Positions 11,220 through 22,752 of a DNA stretch of 64,000 nucleotides are shown one piece after another. This DNA comes from Paragyromitra xinjiangensis. Lineage: Eukaryota > Ascomycota > Pezizomycetes > Pezizales > Discinaceae. A model generated the notes under the pieces. It was not told where the DNA came from and made no database searches. It saw only the letters and a list, made by a program, of their open reading frames with translations. The DNA lies in contig JBCAMK010000009.1 of assembly GCA_038503065.1 (NCBI GenBank), forward strand, positions 1,612,001-1,676,000. The letters are read 5' to 3'. Each line of letters begins with the position of its first letter. The stretch's first letter is position 1. Position numbers and translations under genes: made by a program.

Positions 11220-14200
11220 GATTGAATGATATGAAGGATGAAGGGGACGGATGTACGTGGAGAAGCTGGCGATGATTCTCGGTCGCTATGTCGTACTATG
11301 TAGTTCTCGAGGTGAAGGAGGAAAGGAAACGGGAAACGGGGGGAATTAAAATGGGCGAGATGAAGTCCACCGTCTTAAGACGTTGGCAGTAGCGGGATAC
11401 ATACCCTGTTGTTTGCTCAGTGTGTGGCTTGGCCTTGGCTGGGAAGCGTTGACGTCACTATTGGTGGGCAGGCAACAAGATACCATCTGACCATTCGACT
11501 GCTACGACAAGAACCAATTTCACTGCGGTACTTGCTTGTGCCTGCAAGGTATATTCATCTTTCGGTCTGTTGTGCGTAAATTCACCTACCTGTGCGTGAA
11601 GGCGAGTGTGTTTTATTGGAACGAGGTGAGTTGTTTCTCATACCCATGCTTTAGCCTTTATGAGGATGTCTAGCGGTATGTACATGTACTCTAGCAATCA
11701 CCCCGCACCTTAGAGTGGAGAAAATTTAAACTACTCTCAAGCTAGAAAACGCGAATGAAGTTTAGTACAATTTCCGGTGTGAATTCTGGTCTTCAATTTA
11801 ATTGATTAAACTCCACCAATTCGTTGAAGCGCCAGTTCGCAAGGCTGCAATTGAGGCGATTGACCGCTGGGAGTTTAGATAATAACCAAATAAATGAAGA
11901 CCCAATTCATTGATGGATGGTTCAGAATATCATAATGTTTTCCGACTGCTGGTCCCTGGCCAATTTTCCACATGGCGATAAGATGAGATAAGATACGCCT
12001 ATCATTGAGTGATCGTCTGAGACAAGCATACTGAGCCTCATCCAATTGAGGGGCTATGGATCATGATAAACGCCATGCGATCATCGCAACGGCGCGGCTT
12101 CGAGGTTTGTAATGACGACTGCTTGCTGGCTCCCTATCGACTCACGTTATGGGAGAGTGTTTCTACCAAATATTTTTCTCTGATTGAATAACCTTCCTTG
12201 GGCCCTGTTCACTACGTATACGGTCAGGTTAGCTCAGGCTGGACCCTAATTCTCTAGTTCATGAGCATGAGCGCGAACCAAAAAAAAAACTAATATATAC
12301 CAGAATTAAGCTCGAGTGTCACTTCAGGCTCCCTCTCTTTTTCTTTTTTCTTTAGAAAAAAAGGAAACCGTCGAAAGTCCTTCAATCAGCTTTTGATCCA
12401 TTTATTAAATCTCATAACTCATCATTTTTATTGTCTGCTGCGGTTGAGCCCACTTCGTTGTGTATATAGTTCCGATTTGATTCGATTCCTAGCAAGATGA
12501 GCGATGCGGGTGAGAATCGACGAACTACCGTGTGGAAGCCTGCAGCCATCATCGACGAGGATGCGAGTCGCTAACATGGAAAGATGGATCTTTCGCGTTG
12601 GTAATTCTGGATTAAGATATCAAGGACTTGGATTTTTTTTCGATTCTTTAGAATAACAGTAAGCCTATGGCTAATTCAATCTTTGGGATAAAGGAAAAAA
12701 AGAACCACGGCCACGAGAAGTATTTTAACGATAGTCACACCAAACAGGTACTCTCAGGGTGTGTGAACGGAGGAGCAAATCGTCTTTATGAAAATTCCTC
12801 AAAGGTCCAAGAAACGGTAGCTTGGTCTGTATATATCCATGGTCTGTCCCGATTCTGTTACGTCTTTTCTAGGTCTTTGTTCTAGCTGCTACAGAATTAC
12901 AGCTTAACTAGACAATGTTAATCTTAGGCCTGCTTCAGATCCCAGACTACATTATTGGTGATGACTTCCTCAATCCGAAAGTCCGCGAGTTCTAGTGCAA
13001 ATCGGAGAAGGTCGAAATAGTCAAGAACGAGAGTCACAATCGTGTAGATTTTGTGGAATGTGTGAGTCATATATCTCAATCAACTCGTTCAGTGACCAGA
13101 ATCTTCCCCTTGTTATCTTTGGAGATTTAGTGGACAGCCTGGTCATAGTTTTTAATTCTGTAATCCACTCCGAGTCACTCTCAAGAGAGCTAACTAGCTT
13201 CAGGATTTGATCAACGGCCCTTTCTTAACTAGGTTGGAGTCCTCCTTACGACTTCCGAATCCGGTATGAAATTGAAAGAATATGGTTTATACCCCAAAAA
13301 TGTTTCTGGGCCCTCCCTGTGGGATTTTATCAATTAGCGGTCCTTTAATCATCACTACGCGTACGCAGGGTTTAAAATCAGATTTAACAGAAGATGGATG
13401 CGAACCCGGACCGATTGTAGCAAATTATATATGGCATTGATTATGAATCTAGTGAACATATGGTTGTGGAAACTAGTGAGACAGTTATTTTACTATACGT
13501 ATCAGAAAAGAGTAGGGAACACGAGGAACACGGTCGCGATCGTGTGGCGTCACGCTATTGTAATGGCTTCGCGCTTCTGAGCTTTTGGATTTTCGTATCG
13601 CTCGCTTTGTCGAACGTAAGATGTTAGTCAAGTCAAAGGTGTACTCTTTCCCTTTCATATAATACATCTAGCCTCCTCGTCCAATTAACCCCCGGAGTTT
13701 AACACCGCGCGACTGGGTTACTGTCCACCTTCAAACCCTCGTCCACTCTTCGGGTTCTTACCTAGAGCAGGGAAGGTTATATCTCACTTACTTCATCGTT
13801 CAACACCCATCGATGCCTACCCATTTTCATATGACTATTGTATCTCATTAATTTCTTCCTCATTTCATCCCTATTCACCCGCTGGTCATTCATGCTCGAT
13901 CTTTTTACCCCCGCTGTTACTCTTGCTATAGCCATAGATTACTGTAGTACTAAAGGATATTATTGAAACGTAAGCCTAAGCTTATGGCCTATTACTGCGG
14001 ATATCCCTATATATAGTCATCTCGAGATTTCTTCGTTTGCGATCACGCTCAGCCAGAACGCTAAGATGAGACTGTAATGATTCCACTGCAAGAATACTGT
14101 AACTCGTTATTTCGGCGGGCTGACTACTAGAATAGGTGCAACCTTGCGGTTGTGAGATATGGCCACGTTCAGGGATGGTGGGGGGGAAACGAGGCGAGTG

Positions 14201-15155
14201 ACCTTAGTTAATGTCATCCTAGGGTGTTAAAGTGAACTCTGTTTTCTTATTTGATATGCAACTCGGAAAGTGAATGCAGTATGGGCTTAAATTTTCCTGC
14301 AGTGTTGACGGTGGCAACAGGCAGGGTTCTGGAATGGCGTGCAAAGTGATTATAGTAGACCTTAGTCTGTTGAGTTAATGGTTCGAAATTTCTATAGTGA
14401 TAAACCCTGCTTGTCATTACTCCGATTTTATCGTCACGTCAGGAGAGGCTCCTACGGTACGCGGCGCAGTGGGGCTGGGCACGAGACTAGGAGAGTGTAG
14501 ATATTCCAAATCAGCTGTAACCTTCTCAGGGTTTATTACGCATCGCTTGTATTGTAACCCTGGCACCCAGAAAAGCTTGAAATTTACCAAGTGCAGGGGC
14601 TACTCCATAAGGGAAACTCATCCAAAGTGCCGTTGTACCGATGGAAATAGCGTATGGATACAGTACTGGATTTTTAGCATCATGGGATCTCGATTCCAAC
14701 TTCTCGGTAACGTGGAGCTTTGGGACGCTAGCAGGGTTATATGTAAGACATATGTTTGTCTCACCCCAGTCTTGTGCGACTTTCTAGTGGATATTATGAG
14801 ACATAAAGTGCCAATATCTGAGCTTGATGTGCATGAGGCTGAATGCTGTTCGCCAGCGCAAAGACAAAGAAAACATTGGGTCTGCTGCTATAGATTTTGG
14901 TGGCTGCTTAGACGGTGAAAGTGATAAACTGGCCCCAGCCCCTCCAAGAAAGGACTGCCAGGCAAAAAAAGGAAAAACATGCGTAAGCTGTCGGCGGGGC
15001 TGAATGCTGTGGTACCAGTTAGAACGATGGGGGGGAATGCGGTTCTATAAACAAGCCCAGGCCCATGGCCTGCAATCAGTTTGTCTAATTGCTACTTATT
15101 TGAGACCTTCGTCAAGCTAGCAGGAGAGTACTTGTTGAAGGACTTATCGTTAAAT
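11220..15155. other. Long intergenic tract, no supported gene
   Basis: The first 300 bases are the OM14 promoter. A pyrimidine-rich tract at 12327-12353 followed by a 25-codon ORF (12497-12574) looks like a gene beginning but leads nowhere I can follow. The 173-codon frame at 14397-14918 (+) is cysteine- and tryptophan-rich, without a domain or sensible start context. I see no inverted repeats of note. Confidence 0.45.
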
Positions 15156-16207
15156 ATGGCGAACTTCCTCAAACCTCTGAACGCTAGAAAGTCGAAAGCA
15201 TCAACATCCGTAGCCTACGCTTTAGAAGGTGATGGGCCGGAAAAGCCTTTTCTGGCGGAAGGGCCAGACTATAATCCGCGATTAGAGCAGGAAGATAAGG
15301 TTGGAATCTATCCTTTTTTTCGAGCTCCTCAAGATGAAGGGAGTGAAACTAATTTCCGTGGAATATAGAAACTGAAACAGAGCATTCGCTATCTTAAATT
15401 TGTTTCAAGACTGCTTAATTTCATGATGAGGTTAGATCAATTCATGCCTGACCCTTCAATTATTACAATTGTTTTTGCTGACCCTGATTTTCTACTCGAC
15501 AGTTCTGTGGTGGTGGGTATGATGGTAAACACGGTAGTTACCTATTTCAATAGTAAAAACCTGACAGCAAACGGCATGAAGCCTTGGCCTGTGAGTCTCA
15601 CCCACCCCCTACCCTATCCGTCGGTCACTAATAAAGCCAATCTAGTCCGACCCCAAGATATGGCCAACATTAATGATGTTGGGTGTTTCTGGAGCAGGGC
15701 TTCTGAGCAATCTCGCCGTCCTTATAGCCTACTTCTGCGGTCAGAAAGCAGCGAATCGGGCCGACAGTGTAGCGTCTTTCATCTCCGGTGTATACTTGGC
15801 TGTTCATCTTGTTGCTTGGGCAGTTGCAGCAGGATTATTCAAGCAGCAGAATGCGCTGCACGGTATCGAAAATGATCTATGGAGTTGGAGTTGCTCGCCG
15901 AGTGCGGATGCAAGGGCTGAGACCTTTAAGAAGGAGATTAATTATGACTTCTTGTGTATGAGTAATGTAGGTTCTCCTCCTCTCCTTGACATAGCCGCTC
16001 TTTTCTCGTTTTCTCTTACGTGAGCTTACTCTTAAAACACAGAATACTTCCTGGTATTTATCGCTTGCAACTGTTGGCACCGGGATAATTACCCTGACTC
16101 TATATATACTTGCTATCAAAAGAGTCAACAGCAAGAAGAAGTTGAAAAAAGTCCAGGCTGCCGGTGGAGTACGTGTGCCAGGAGGGTCACCTGGTCTTTA
16201 TGCATGA
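15156..16207 (+). CDS. MARVEL-like four-TM small membrane protein (fungal)
   Basis: Five exons (15156-15299, 15369-15430, 15503-15590, 15646-15966, 16043-16207) give 259 residues. A short cytosolic N-terminus (about 50 residues, containing FLAEGPDYNPRLEQEDK) is followed by TM1 (about 59-81), a loop with PWP and a W/P-rich turn, TM2 (about 108-131), TM3 (about 140-165), a loop with conserved-looking Trp/Cys (DLWSWSC, DFLC), TM4 (about 208-230), and a Lys-rich C-tail. This layout matches uncharacterised MARVEL-like membrane proteins common in ascomycetes; function is unknown. Introns 3 and 4 have good donors (GTGAGT, GTAGGT). Introns 1 and 2 use weak donors (GTTGGA, GTTAGA), so the N-terminal quarter is less certain; each is needed to keep the frame open and TM1 continuous. 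Confidence 0.7.
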
Positions 16208-17146
16208 ATCTCGCCAAAAGGAAGTTGATTTAAGGGCCCGTGTGATGGACCGGTGGCGTGGCCAAGTCCAGGTCTAGGAAAGGCAGAATGAAGATTGTGA
16301 GAGCTATGTCTTGAGAAGGGTCATGGGGTTCGGAGTTTTCGCGGCGGCTCGGGTTGAAAAAGATGTGGGGACCTTTTTACGAGACGATTTGGAGTTATGG
16401 ACAAAAGAGCCGAGGCTTTATCATTCATTGTTAGTCGTATGTATTTATCAGGGAAGGATAAATAAATTGAGATAGCAACAATTAACTCATTCCACTGATT
16501 TTGCGAGTCAATTATCCCTAGCCTACCGTGAAGAGATTTAAGTGGAAGTGGCCGTGCACGCTTTTTTTGGCTAGGGTAAGCCTTAACTAGGAGAACTCAG
16601 ACAAACAAAAGGACTTAAGGATAGCTTCTGCTGGTAACAGCTTCGGTTTACATCAACCTAGCACATATTTCTAGGGCTTGCATCAAGTTCTTTATGCTTG
16701 CCTGGTAAGGCGGCAGTTCATGCATTGCAATACTACAATCTATTTAATAGTTTTGGGAAGTGAGGCGATAACTATATTATAGTGGTTTCAGGAGTTTCTT
16801 TCGATATAGGTGTTTGCCTGCGGTTTTTGTGCGTGTGGGGGCAGGCCTAGGTGGATGCTTGCGGTCTCAAGTTTTTGGCGATATTTCATAACAGGGCCAA
16901 CTTGGAATTTGTGTGACAAACCCGGGATGTCTTAGGTTTCTTGGGGTTTTCTTGTAGGATTTCTAACGATATACATGCATAATTTATATATTCCTTGAAG
17001 CTAGGCGGTAGCTATAGAATGCTATTTGTGGGTGAACTAATCGGCACCACTGCTCCTAAAGCCAACCAACGAACCAACCCCCCCCCCGCAGCCCTTTGTT
17101 TTCTTACTTCCCATAAGTCACTGATCTAGAATTTCTAGGAGGGTAC
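16208..17146. other. Intergenic, nothing seen
   Basis: Downstream of the four-TM gene and of the decayed end of the following gene, which lies on the other strand (convergent). There is a run of C at 17079-17087 and no gene. Confidence 0.5.
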
Positions 17147-17933
17147 TCATAGAATTTCGACCGGTGTTATTTCCCTTCCGCTTCCCACCTTACAATAATC
17201 TCGGAATGTCGCTTTGCCGGCTGATAGGATGGTTGCCTTTATGTTCGCTATAACATCATTAATATCTAATGGGGTTCGTGCTCTGTCAAAGTAGTCCCAG
17301 GGTCGATACTTTAACACCTCACGATGGTGGTGGGTCCTTCGGAGCCCTTCGGAACACAAATTCCTCGCGCTCATCTCCCTCCACTCTTTTCCTCCCAGGA
17401 GGTACTGAGGGTATTGTGAAATTTGCATATTTCGTTTCCGTACCGTCAGCCGTGGCTCTCCGAACTCCCCGTGGCCTGCTCTCGGCCGTTGTGAAAAAGG
17501 CCACGACCGGTACATTTCTGATCCCCAGTCCTTCCAATAACATCTGTATTTTCCTTAGCAACGTTGATGGAAAAGAATCCCACTGCCGCTTGAGAGTAGA
17601 TAGGATCGTTGGCGATTTCGTTGAAAGCACTATTTAGGTATTCTGACGGTTAGTGACCGGGGTAAAATAAGTATAGAATGCTGTTAACCTCAAGTAGCCG
17701 GTTTGTAGCATACTGGCCCTAAGCGGTCGTAGAAATTGATAGCGACTATATCTCCTACTCGAAGGTCCCCAACAAGCTCATGAAAGACGCTGGCTTCGAA
17801 TTCCGTTACTCCTTGCAATTGACGGATGCAGTTGGAATCACTGGTGGCCATGGTCGCTAGAGCAACTTGGAAAGTATTTTCGGGGTGTGGTCAAAAAAGA
17901 GAACCCTGAACGTGACTTTAAAATAGACAGGAC
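17147..17933 (-). pseudogene. Frameshifted 3' part of paralogue A (second thioredoxin-like domain and REVLKY tail)
   Basis: Downstream of the intact exons, coding-like fragments continue in changing frames. One frame gives VGDIVAINFYDRLG, the next AFNEIANDPIYSQAAVGFFS, the next IQMLLEGLGIRNVPVVAFF, which together trace a second thioredoxin-like domain parallel to the first (IAVIFYDPLA, MAFFSIDAT, LEELGVTLVPMVAFW). A further frame reads THHHREVLKY, matching HYRREVLKY of paralogue B, while the adjacent VFRR part lies in another frame. At least two shifts are not explained by plausible introns; one is at the A-run near 17567. I read this as decay of a once longer gene. A sequencing error in one site could not explain all of them. 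Confidence 0.6.
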
Positions 17934-19664
17934 ATTGTTTCCTCTCAAGGTCACCTTCTCCCAGGTATGTCCGTCCCAAAAAGCTACCATTGGCACAAGG
18001 GTGACACCTAATTCTTCCAAAACCTCTTCCATATCCGCCGTCCTCGTGGCATCAATGGAAAAGAATGCCATAGTTCGATTGCACTCGGGGTTGGTTGGGG
18101 CTGCGTGGAAGTCACTACATGTATATCAAGTGTTTTACAATCAGCAATTGGCGCGAATGAAACTGGCAAAGGAAAAAGGAACACGGGCTAGAGGGTCATA
18201 AAAAATAACTGCGATCTTTTGTCCTACTTGGACACTGCTGATCTCCTGAAGAAAGTGATTGACATTAACGAACTCTGTTGAGCCTGCTGAATGTGAAGCT
18301 ATATGAGCTGTGGAGGTGGTTAGTTCCACGGGTCGCTCGATATTAACGAACTTTGTTGAGCCTGCTGAATGTGAAGCTATACGAGCTGTGGAGGTGGGTA
18401 GTTCCACGGGTTGCTCGATATCAATGACTCGAAAGCTTAGTTGGCAGTGACAACTACAGAACACATAAAGTTAGCTCATGTACGTGATTTTTTCAGCAAT
18501 AGTATATTAGATATAATTATACCACTTCACGAAATGCTTCTCTGGTTTAGCACCAGCATTTAGTGTTTTACATCGAGGACACTTCTGGGTTGTTTTTGGT
18601 TCAATCATGGTCATAAGAAAGAAACTCATTGCAATCCGCACGCCTGGACGAACTCTGAATACCCAATCGGAATCTTCGATAAATGACACAGCTGCGTCAT
18701 CAATGACTTCGCACTCCTTTTCAGTGAGATATCTATAGCCTGGAAGATCTTTAAACATGATCTCTAGTATATCATGGAAGGTCTATAGCCAAATAAATAA
18801 GTCAGTTGTCGTTCTAGGTATCACATTTTTGGTTTAGATTACACCATACGTCTTTGCTCCTACAGAGTAGGAGGGGCAAAGCCACAAGCCGGCCCAGCGT
18901 GTCTTCAAAGTAGATTGGGCCTTGACCTTTGGCCCATCCACCTTCCCATGGGTATCCTATGTTTTTAGGGACATTTTCATTCAAGTTCTTGACTATGGCA
19001 AATATCTCTTTTACCACTAACTCAACCCTGTGGTATATCTCCGAGCTCTCTGTTGCCTTTTGCTCTGTCCGGGTGACGCTTTGACTAATTATTATTATCA
19101 GTAAGAGCTTAACCAAATTTTAGGTACCAACAACCATATGCATACATGTAGGCTAGTGGTGTTGATCTAGCACTGGCTGGGTGGAAGCTAGTGATGAGAT
19201 AATAGGGCTTACTAAATGATAGTAGTGGCATATAACTGAAGGGCATTGAGATGCCCCTGTAATCTTCTTTGAAGATTTTGTACATCTTGTGGGTTCAAGA
19301 CCCATGTAATTTTCCTCCACACATTCTTGAACCACCAGCGTTCCCTACCTAAAAGACTCTCCGTATATTTCCTAGAAGTGAGTAAAAATTCTTCTATGAG
19401 CCGCTTACAGCACTCTAGTTCGTGGTGAATCCCGTTGAATGAAGCAGAATCAAGTACTAGTGAGCTCGAATTCCTGTTCGATGCAAAGCCAAGAAAAGTT
19501 CCAGAGACGGCTTGAAGCGCATTGTTAAGAGATAGCAGCAAGTTAGACAGAGACTTAAAGTCTGCAGTGGCACCTCTGCTTTCATCGAGAGCACGCACGA
19601 TTTTTCGTGCAAGCTCTCCAACCGCAATCACATCACCAATCGAAAAACCGAACCCCACAGGCAT
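17934..19664 (-). CDS. Paralogue A: NLR-type N-terminal + ubiquitin-like + zinc ribbon + thioredoxin-like protein, 3'-truncated
   Basis: Exons 19664-19213, 19084-18850, 18782-18523, 18453-18164 and 18100-17934 are in phase (468 codons), then the gene degenerates. Residues 1-150 start MPVGFGFSIGDVIAVGELAR, the helical N-terminal domain often found at the front of fungal STAND/NLR and ankyrin proteins. Residues about 150-229 hold a helix and the start of a ubiquitin-like domain (GPIYFEDTLGR, LPLLLCRSKD). The domain continues to about 290 (FHDILEIMFKD, RPGVRIAMS). A zinc ribbon follows, CPRC in exon 3 and CxxC created across the splice (KCCHCQ). Next come two copies of a 26-residue linker repeat and a thioredoxin-like segment with no CxxC (FYDPLA ... 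LVPMVAFWDG). The first four exons and their intron positions match paralogue B. The start ATG is the only one that keeps the family N-terminus. Function unknown; an immunity- or signalling-type role is inference from architecture. Confidence 0.65.
18264..18419 (-). repeat. 78-bp tandem duplication within exon 4 of paralogue A
   Basis: Two adjacent 78-bp units (18419-18342 and 18341-18264) encode 26-residue repeats starting IEQPVELPTSTA and IERPVELTTSTA and both ending FVN. They differ at only a handful of positions, so the duplication is recent relative to the divergence of paralogues A and B, which share only one such unit start (IERVVELP in B). Confidence 0.85.
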
Positions 19665-19873
19665 GTTGGTGGTCGTAAATGAGCGTTAGCGGAGTTTTGT
19701 GGGGATCCTACTGAGATCCCCTGGAAACTTGTAGTAGAAGTAAAGGCCCGTTAATTTAGATCCTAGATAGCGGCGTAAGAGTTGATATATGCTGGACAAG
19801 GCTGAAAGCTCACGATGGGACTGTGGGCCTGTGAGTGAGCTGTAGAGCTGTGACTCCCAAACTGTAGGATCAT

Positions 19874-20050
19874 AGACTACCGTATAGACTCGAGAGAGTG
19901 GACTTGACGCTAAGACGTTGAAATTGCCTCGACAAGTAAGACGCCAGCTAAGGGGGTCAGAGCTGAGCAGATATTTGTTAGAGCCTTACCTCTATAGGCA
20001 ATTCCAACGTCTTAGCGTTAAGTCCACTTCTCGAGTTAATACGGTAGTCA
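19874..20050. repeat. Hairpin-forming inverted repeat (MITE-like) upstream of paralogue A
   Basis: Arms at 19874-19928 and 19997-20050 are near-perfect inverted copies (for example GTGGACTTGACGCTAAGACG against its partner GTGGACTTAACGCTAAGACG) around a 68-base loop. It lies 210 bp upstream of the paralogue A start. Several of the mismatches are transitions. No coding capacity. A further inverted match (CCCAACCGAGCGC near 20053, GCGCTCGGTTGGGG near 20239) suggests a larger or nested element. I could not see a target-site duplication. Confidence 0.7.
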
Positions 20051-20906
20051 CACCCAACCGAGCGCGAGCGCCAATCGGAGCCTTAGTATTCGCAACAGAA
20101 GTTGAGGTTGGGATATGACGAAGTCGAAGAATGGTGCCAGGACAGAATTAGGCGTAGATTTTAGATATCGCATTAATCTTCTTATCAGAGAGCTCTTTGT
20201 TGAGTTGAAAGTGTGTAAAAATCATACGCATTCTGATGGGCGCTCGGTTGGGGTGCAACTAGTCTACCAGTAGGTGATAAATTATCAATAACCCAAGTGG
20301 CTTTGAGGAACGATTAAAAAGCTATAAGCCAAAAGAGTTCGAATTCCGGAGTATACTATCTACATGTATACTCTATTCTGAGATAGCCGATTGATCCTCA
20401 TGCCTTATCACTCGAAGCATCTACACCTAAACAGCAGGAGCCAGATTTTTGATTGCCTATTTTGCCCTGTTTGGTATTTATTGCTTATCTGCAACCGGCA
20501 AAAAGCAAATCTCATCTGCTTCCAGAGCCCTAGCCTCCAACCAACCTGAAGTCATGATATGATGTAGCTAGACTGTAGGATCGTGATAATCCTTTAGCAT
20601 CCAGCTGCAGCCAAGTTCATCTAATCTAGATATGTCCCAAATTCAGCGCGAACGCCATAAGCAGTTCGGATAACGCATGTTCCACGATTCGGTCAGAGCA
20701 CATATATTTTGTATAACTCCAAACTAGAAAATCTAAGATATTTATAGGTACCTCTCTCAAGTCCATAAGCTCAATACTATATTTTGGTGCTAAGCTCTAA
20801 CCGCTTGAGACAAAACTAAACAGAAACGAGAAACACAGCTTTACATACATGTGACAAGATCTATCTTTCGGGAGATACCCCACCCACCACCGGTTTTCCA
20901 TCTCAA
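20051..20906. other. Intergenic, nothing beyond the nested inverted repeat
   Basis: AT-leaning spacer between the upstream region of paralogue A and the 3' end of the glucosidase II beta gene. No gene is supported. Confidence 0.5.
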
Positions 20907-22752
20907 CTACAATTCATCTCTAACCTTCTCTTCAAATGTCTCACCTTCCGCCCCCTCTCCACACACCGCCGGTGTCCCTACCTCAAATCTATAAACACAT
21001 TTCTCCTCTTCCCTAACATCTCTCAGCTCATTGATAGCACTACAATACAATCCAACATTCACACTCCTCTTCGGTCCATTCCAGCACTGCTGCCCATTCT
21101 CATATTTCATTGTGACACCGCTAAGGCTCTCATCATGTGCCTCTTCCCAGCCTACCTCAAATAGCCCATGGGAAGTTCCTTCAGTCGAGGCTGAGGGTGC
21201 TGTGTATTCAAAACGTGTAAATTCGCCAAGAGAGGTGGATGAAGAGTCCTTGAGTGACTTCTGGAACGCCTTGCCGAGGAAGCAAAACTCATATTTATAT
21301 TCGCCAAAATCGGCATTGATGCACTCACCCTTGAGGGGACGAAAGACGTCGGATGTGCCGTAGGACTTAGCTAGGTCTTCCTCAAGCGTTTTTTGGTGGT
21401 TGCGTTTGTCCTGCTCATTTTTCTGGGCGGACTTGAGGGCGTCACGAGCAGTAGTGATGGCTTTAATGGCATGTTAGTGTTTTATTAGATGGGAAAAGGG
21501 TGGAAATAGTAGATACCTTTAGACTCGTTAATAGGCGTGTCAGGTCCAGCTGCCAAGATGCCGTTATCGACGAGCATTTGACGGAGCTCAGTAAGTTTCT
21601 CATGGATCCAAGGCTTGATGCTCTGGGGGAGATACGCTTCGAAGTCGTACACTACCACCCAAATTCAGTTAGCAAATAATAACCAATTTTAAAGTTTAGC
21701 CAATCTGGGTATTGAGTAAACTCACGATCATTCTGCTCCACGTCGCCTTCCAAAAATTCATCCCAATCAACTGGGTCATCTCCCAACAGATTCTCCAAAT
21801 CTCTATCCTCTGCACTGCTTGGCTTCTGTGCGGTTCCATCCTGGGCAAGATAGTCCTCCCACGCCCTCACGGCGGTCTTAACGCCTTCGTCGTTGAAGTT
21901 AGGATTATATCCTTCCTTCAGAGCCACCAGGATTCCTTCGGCAGCTAACAATCTCTTAATTGCAGAGTCTCGCTCCCCCTTCACCTTCTCAAGCGTACTC
22001 TTAAGCTCTCCTGACCTCTCCCGGGCAACTGAAACGAGAGTCCCAATCCTCGATCCCTCTTTCGGCTTTCTCACCATCCTCAATCTCTCCTTCTCTTCAA
22101 CTTCTTTTAGAGTCTTCTCTAGTCCTTGAACAGTCTTTGCAATACCCTCAATATTCGTTGCCGTGGTTCTCATGTCGTCCTCTAACTCCTTCCTCAACGC
22201 CTTTGCCCTCGCAACCAATTCTGCACGCATCTTCATTCCATCGCTCCTCAACCTCTCCCTCTCAGCCTTTAGCTTCCTTGCAGCTTTACCAATATCTGCA
22301 CATTTGTTCTCGCACTTGACGCCGCCAACACCAGCATACTCGTCGGATCCATCACAACAAATCTCGTAATCGCAGATACCGTCATTGACACGGGAAAGTG
22401 GGAGATAAGCTGACGTGTGTTTTTCGTTACGGCAATAAAAGCCGGAGATCGAAAGGTTCTTGTGGGGAAGGTGAGCACAAGCAGATGTGCCAGGCTCGTC
22501 AGAACCGTCGGGACAGTCGCAGTAGTCGTCGTTGACTTGAGAGTGAGCGATAGAAATAGAAGGGTGAGTAAGGCAGGTAAATGTATTTTCGGGGGAGGCA
22601 GCGTAGAGCTTCGCGTCTGGAGTTGGCAGTTAGTTTACCATTCGTCTTGTAAGGGGGGCTAAAGTACCTTCGGGAGAGACCCCCCGAGGGACTGTAGCGA
22701 GAGCTAGTGACGCGCTCGACGAGAGTAACAGTAGAAGATTATTTTGTCTCAT
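20907..22752 (-). CDS. gtb1: Glucosidase II subunit beta (ER glycoprotein processing)
   Basis: Regulatory subunit of ER glucosidase II, which trims glucose from N-glycans during folding quality control; the beta subunit retains the catalytic alpha subunit in the ER and recognises mannose. Four exons (22752-22668, 22616-21726, 21651-21517, 21460-20907) give 554 residues. Landmarks: signal peptide (1 to about 20), first LDLa-type cysteine module with CDCPDGSDEPGTSAC (61-75), second with CDYEICCDGSDE, a long charged coiled coil (about 140-290), an acidic stretch (LLGDDPVDWDEFLEGD), a helical segment (LYDFEAYLP), and a C-terminal mannose-6-phosphate-receptor-like (MRH) domain with KYEFCFLG, MKYENGQQCWNGPKRS and the closing cysteines. 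It ends VRDEL, a KDEL-like ER retrieval signal. All introns have consensus donors and CTAAC/CTAAT-type branch sites. Order and length fit the family. Confidence 0.95.

Noticed and set aside
14397..14918. 173-codon open frame (+)
   Set aside because: Odd Cys/Trp-rich composition, no recognisable fold or splice context, and no promoter-like sequence before it.
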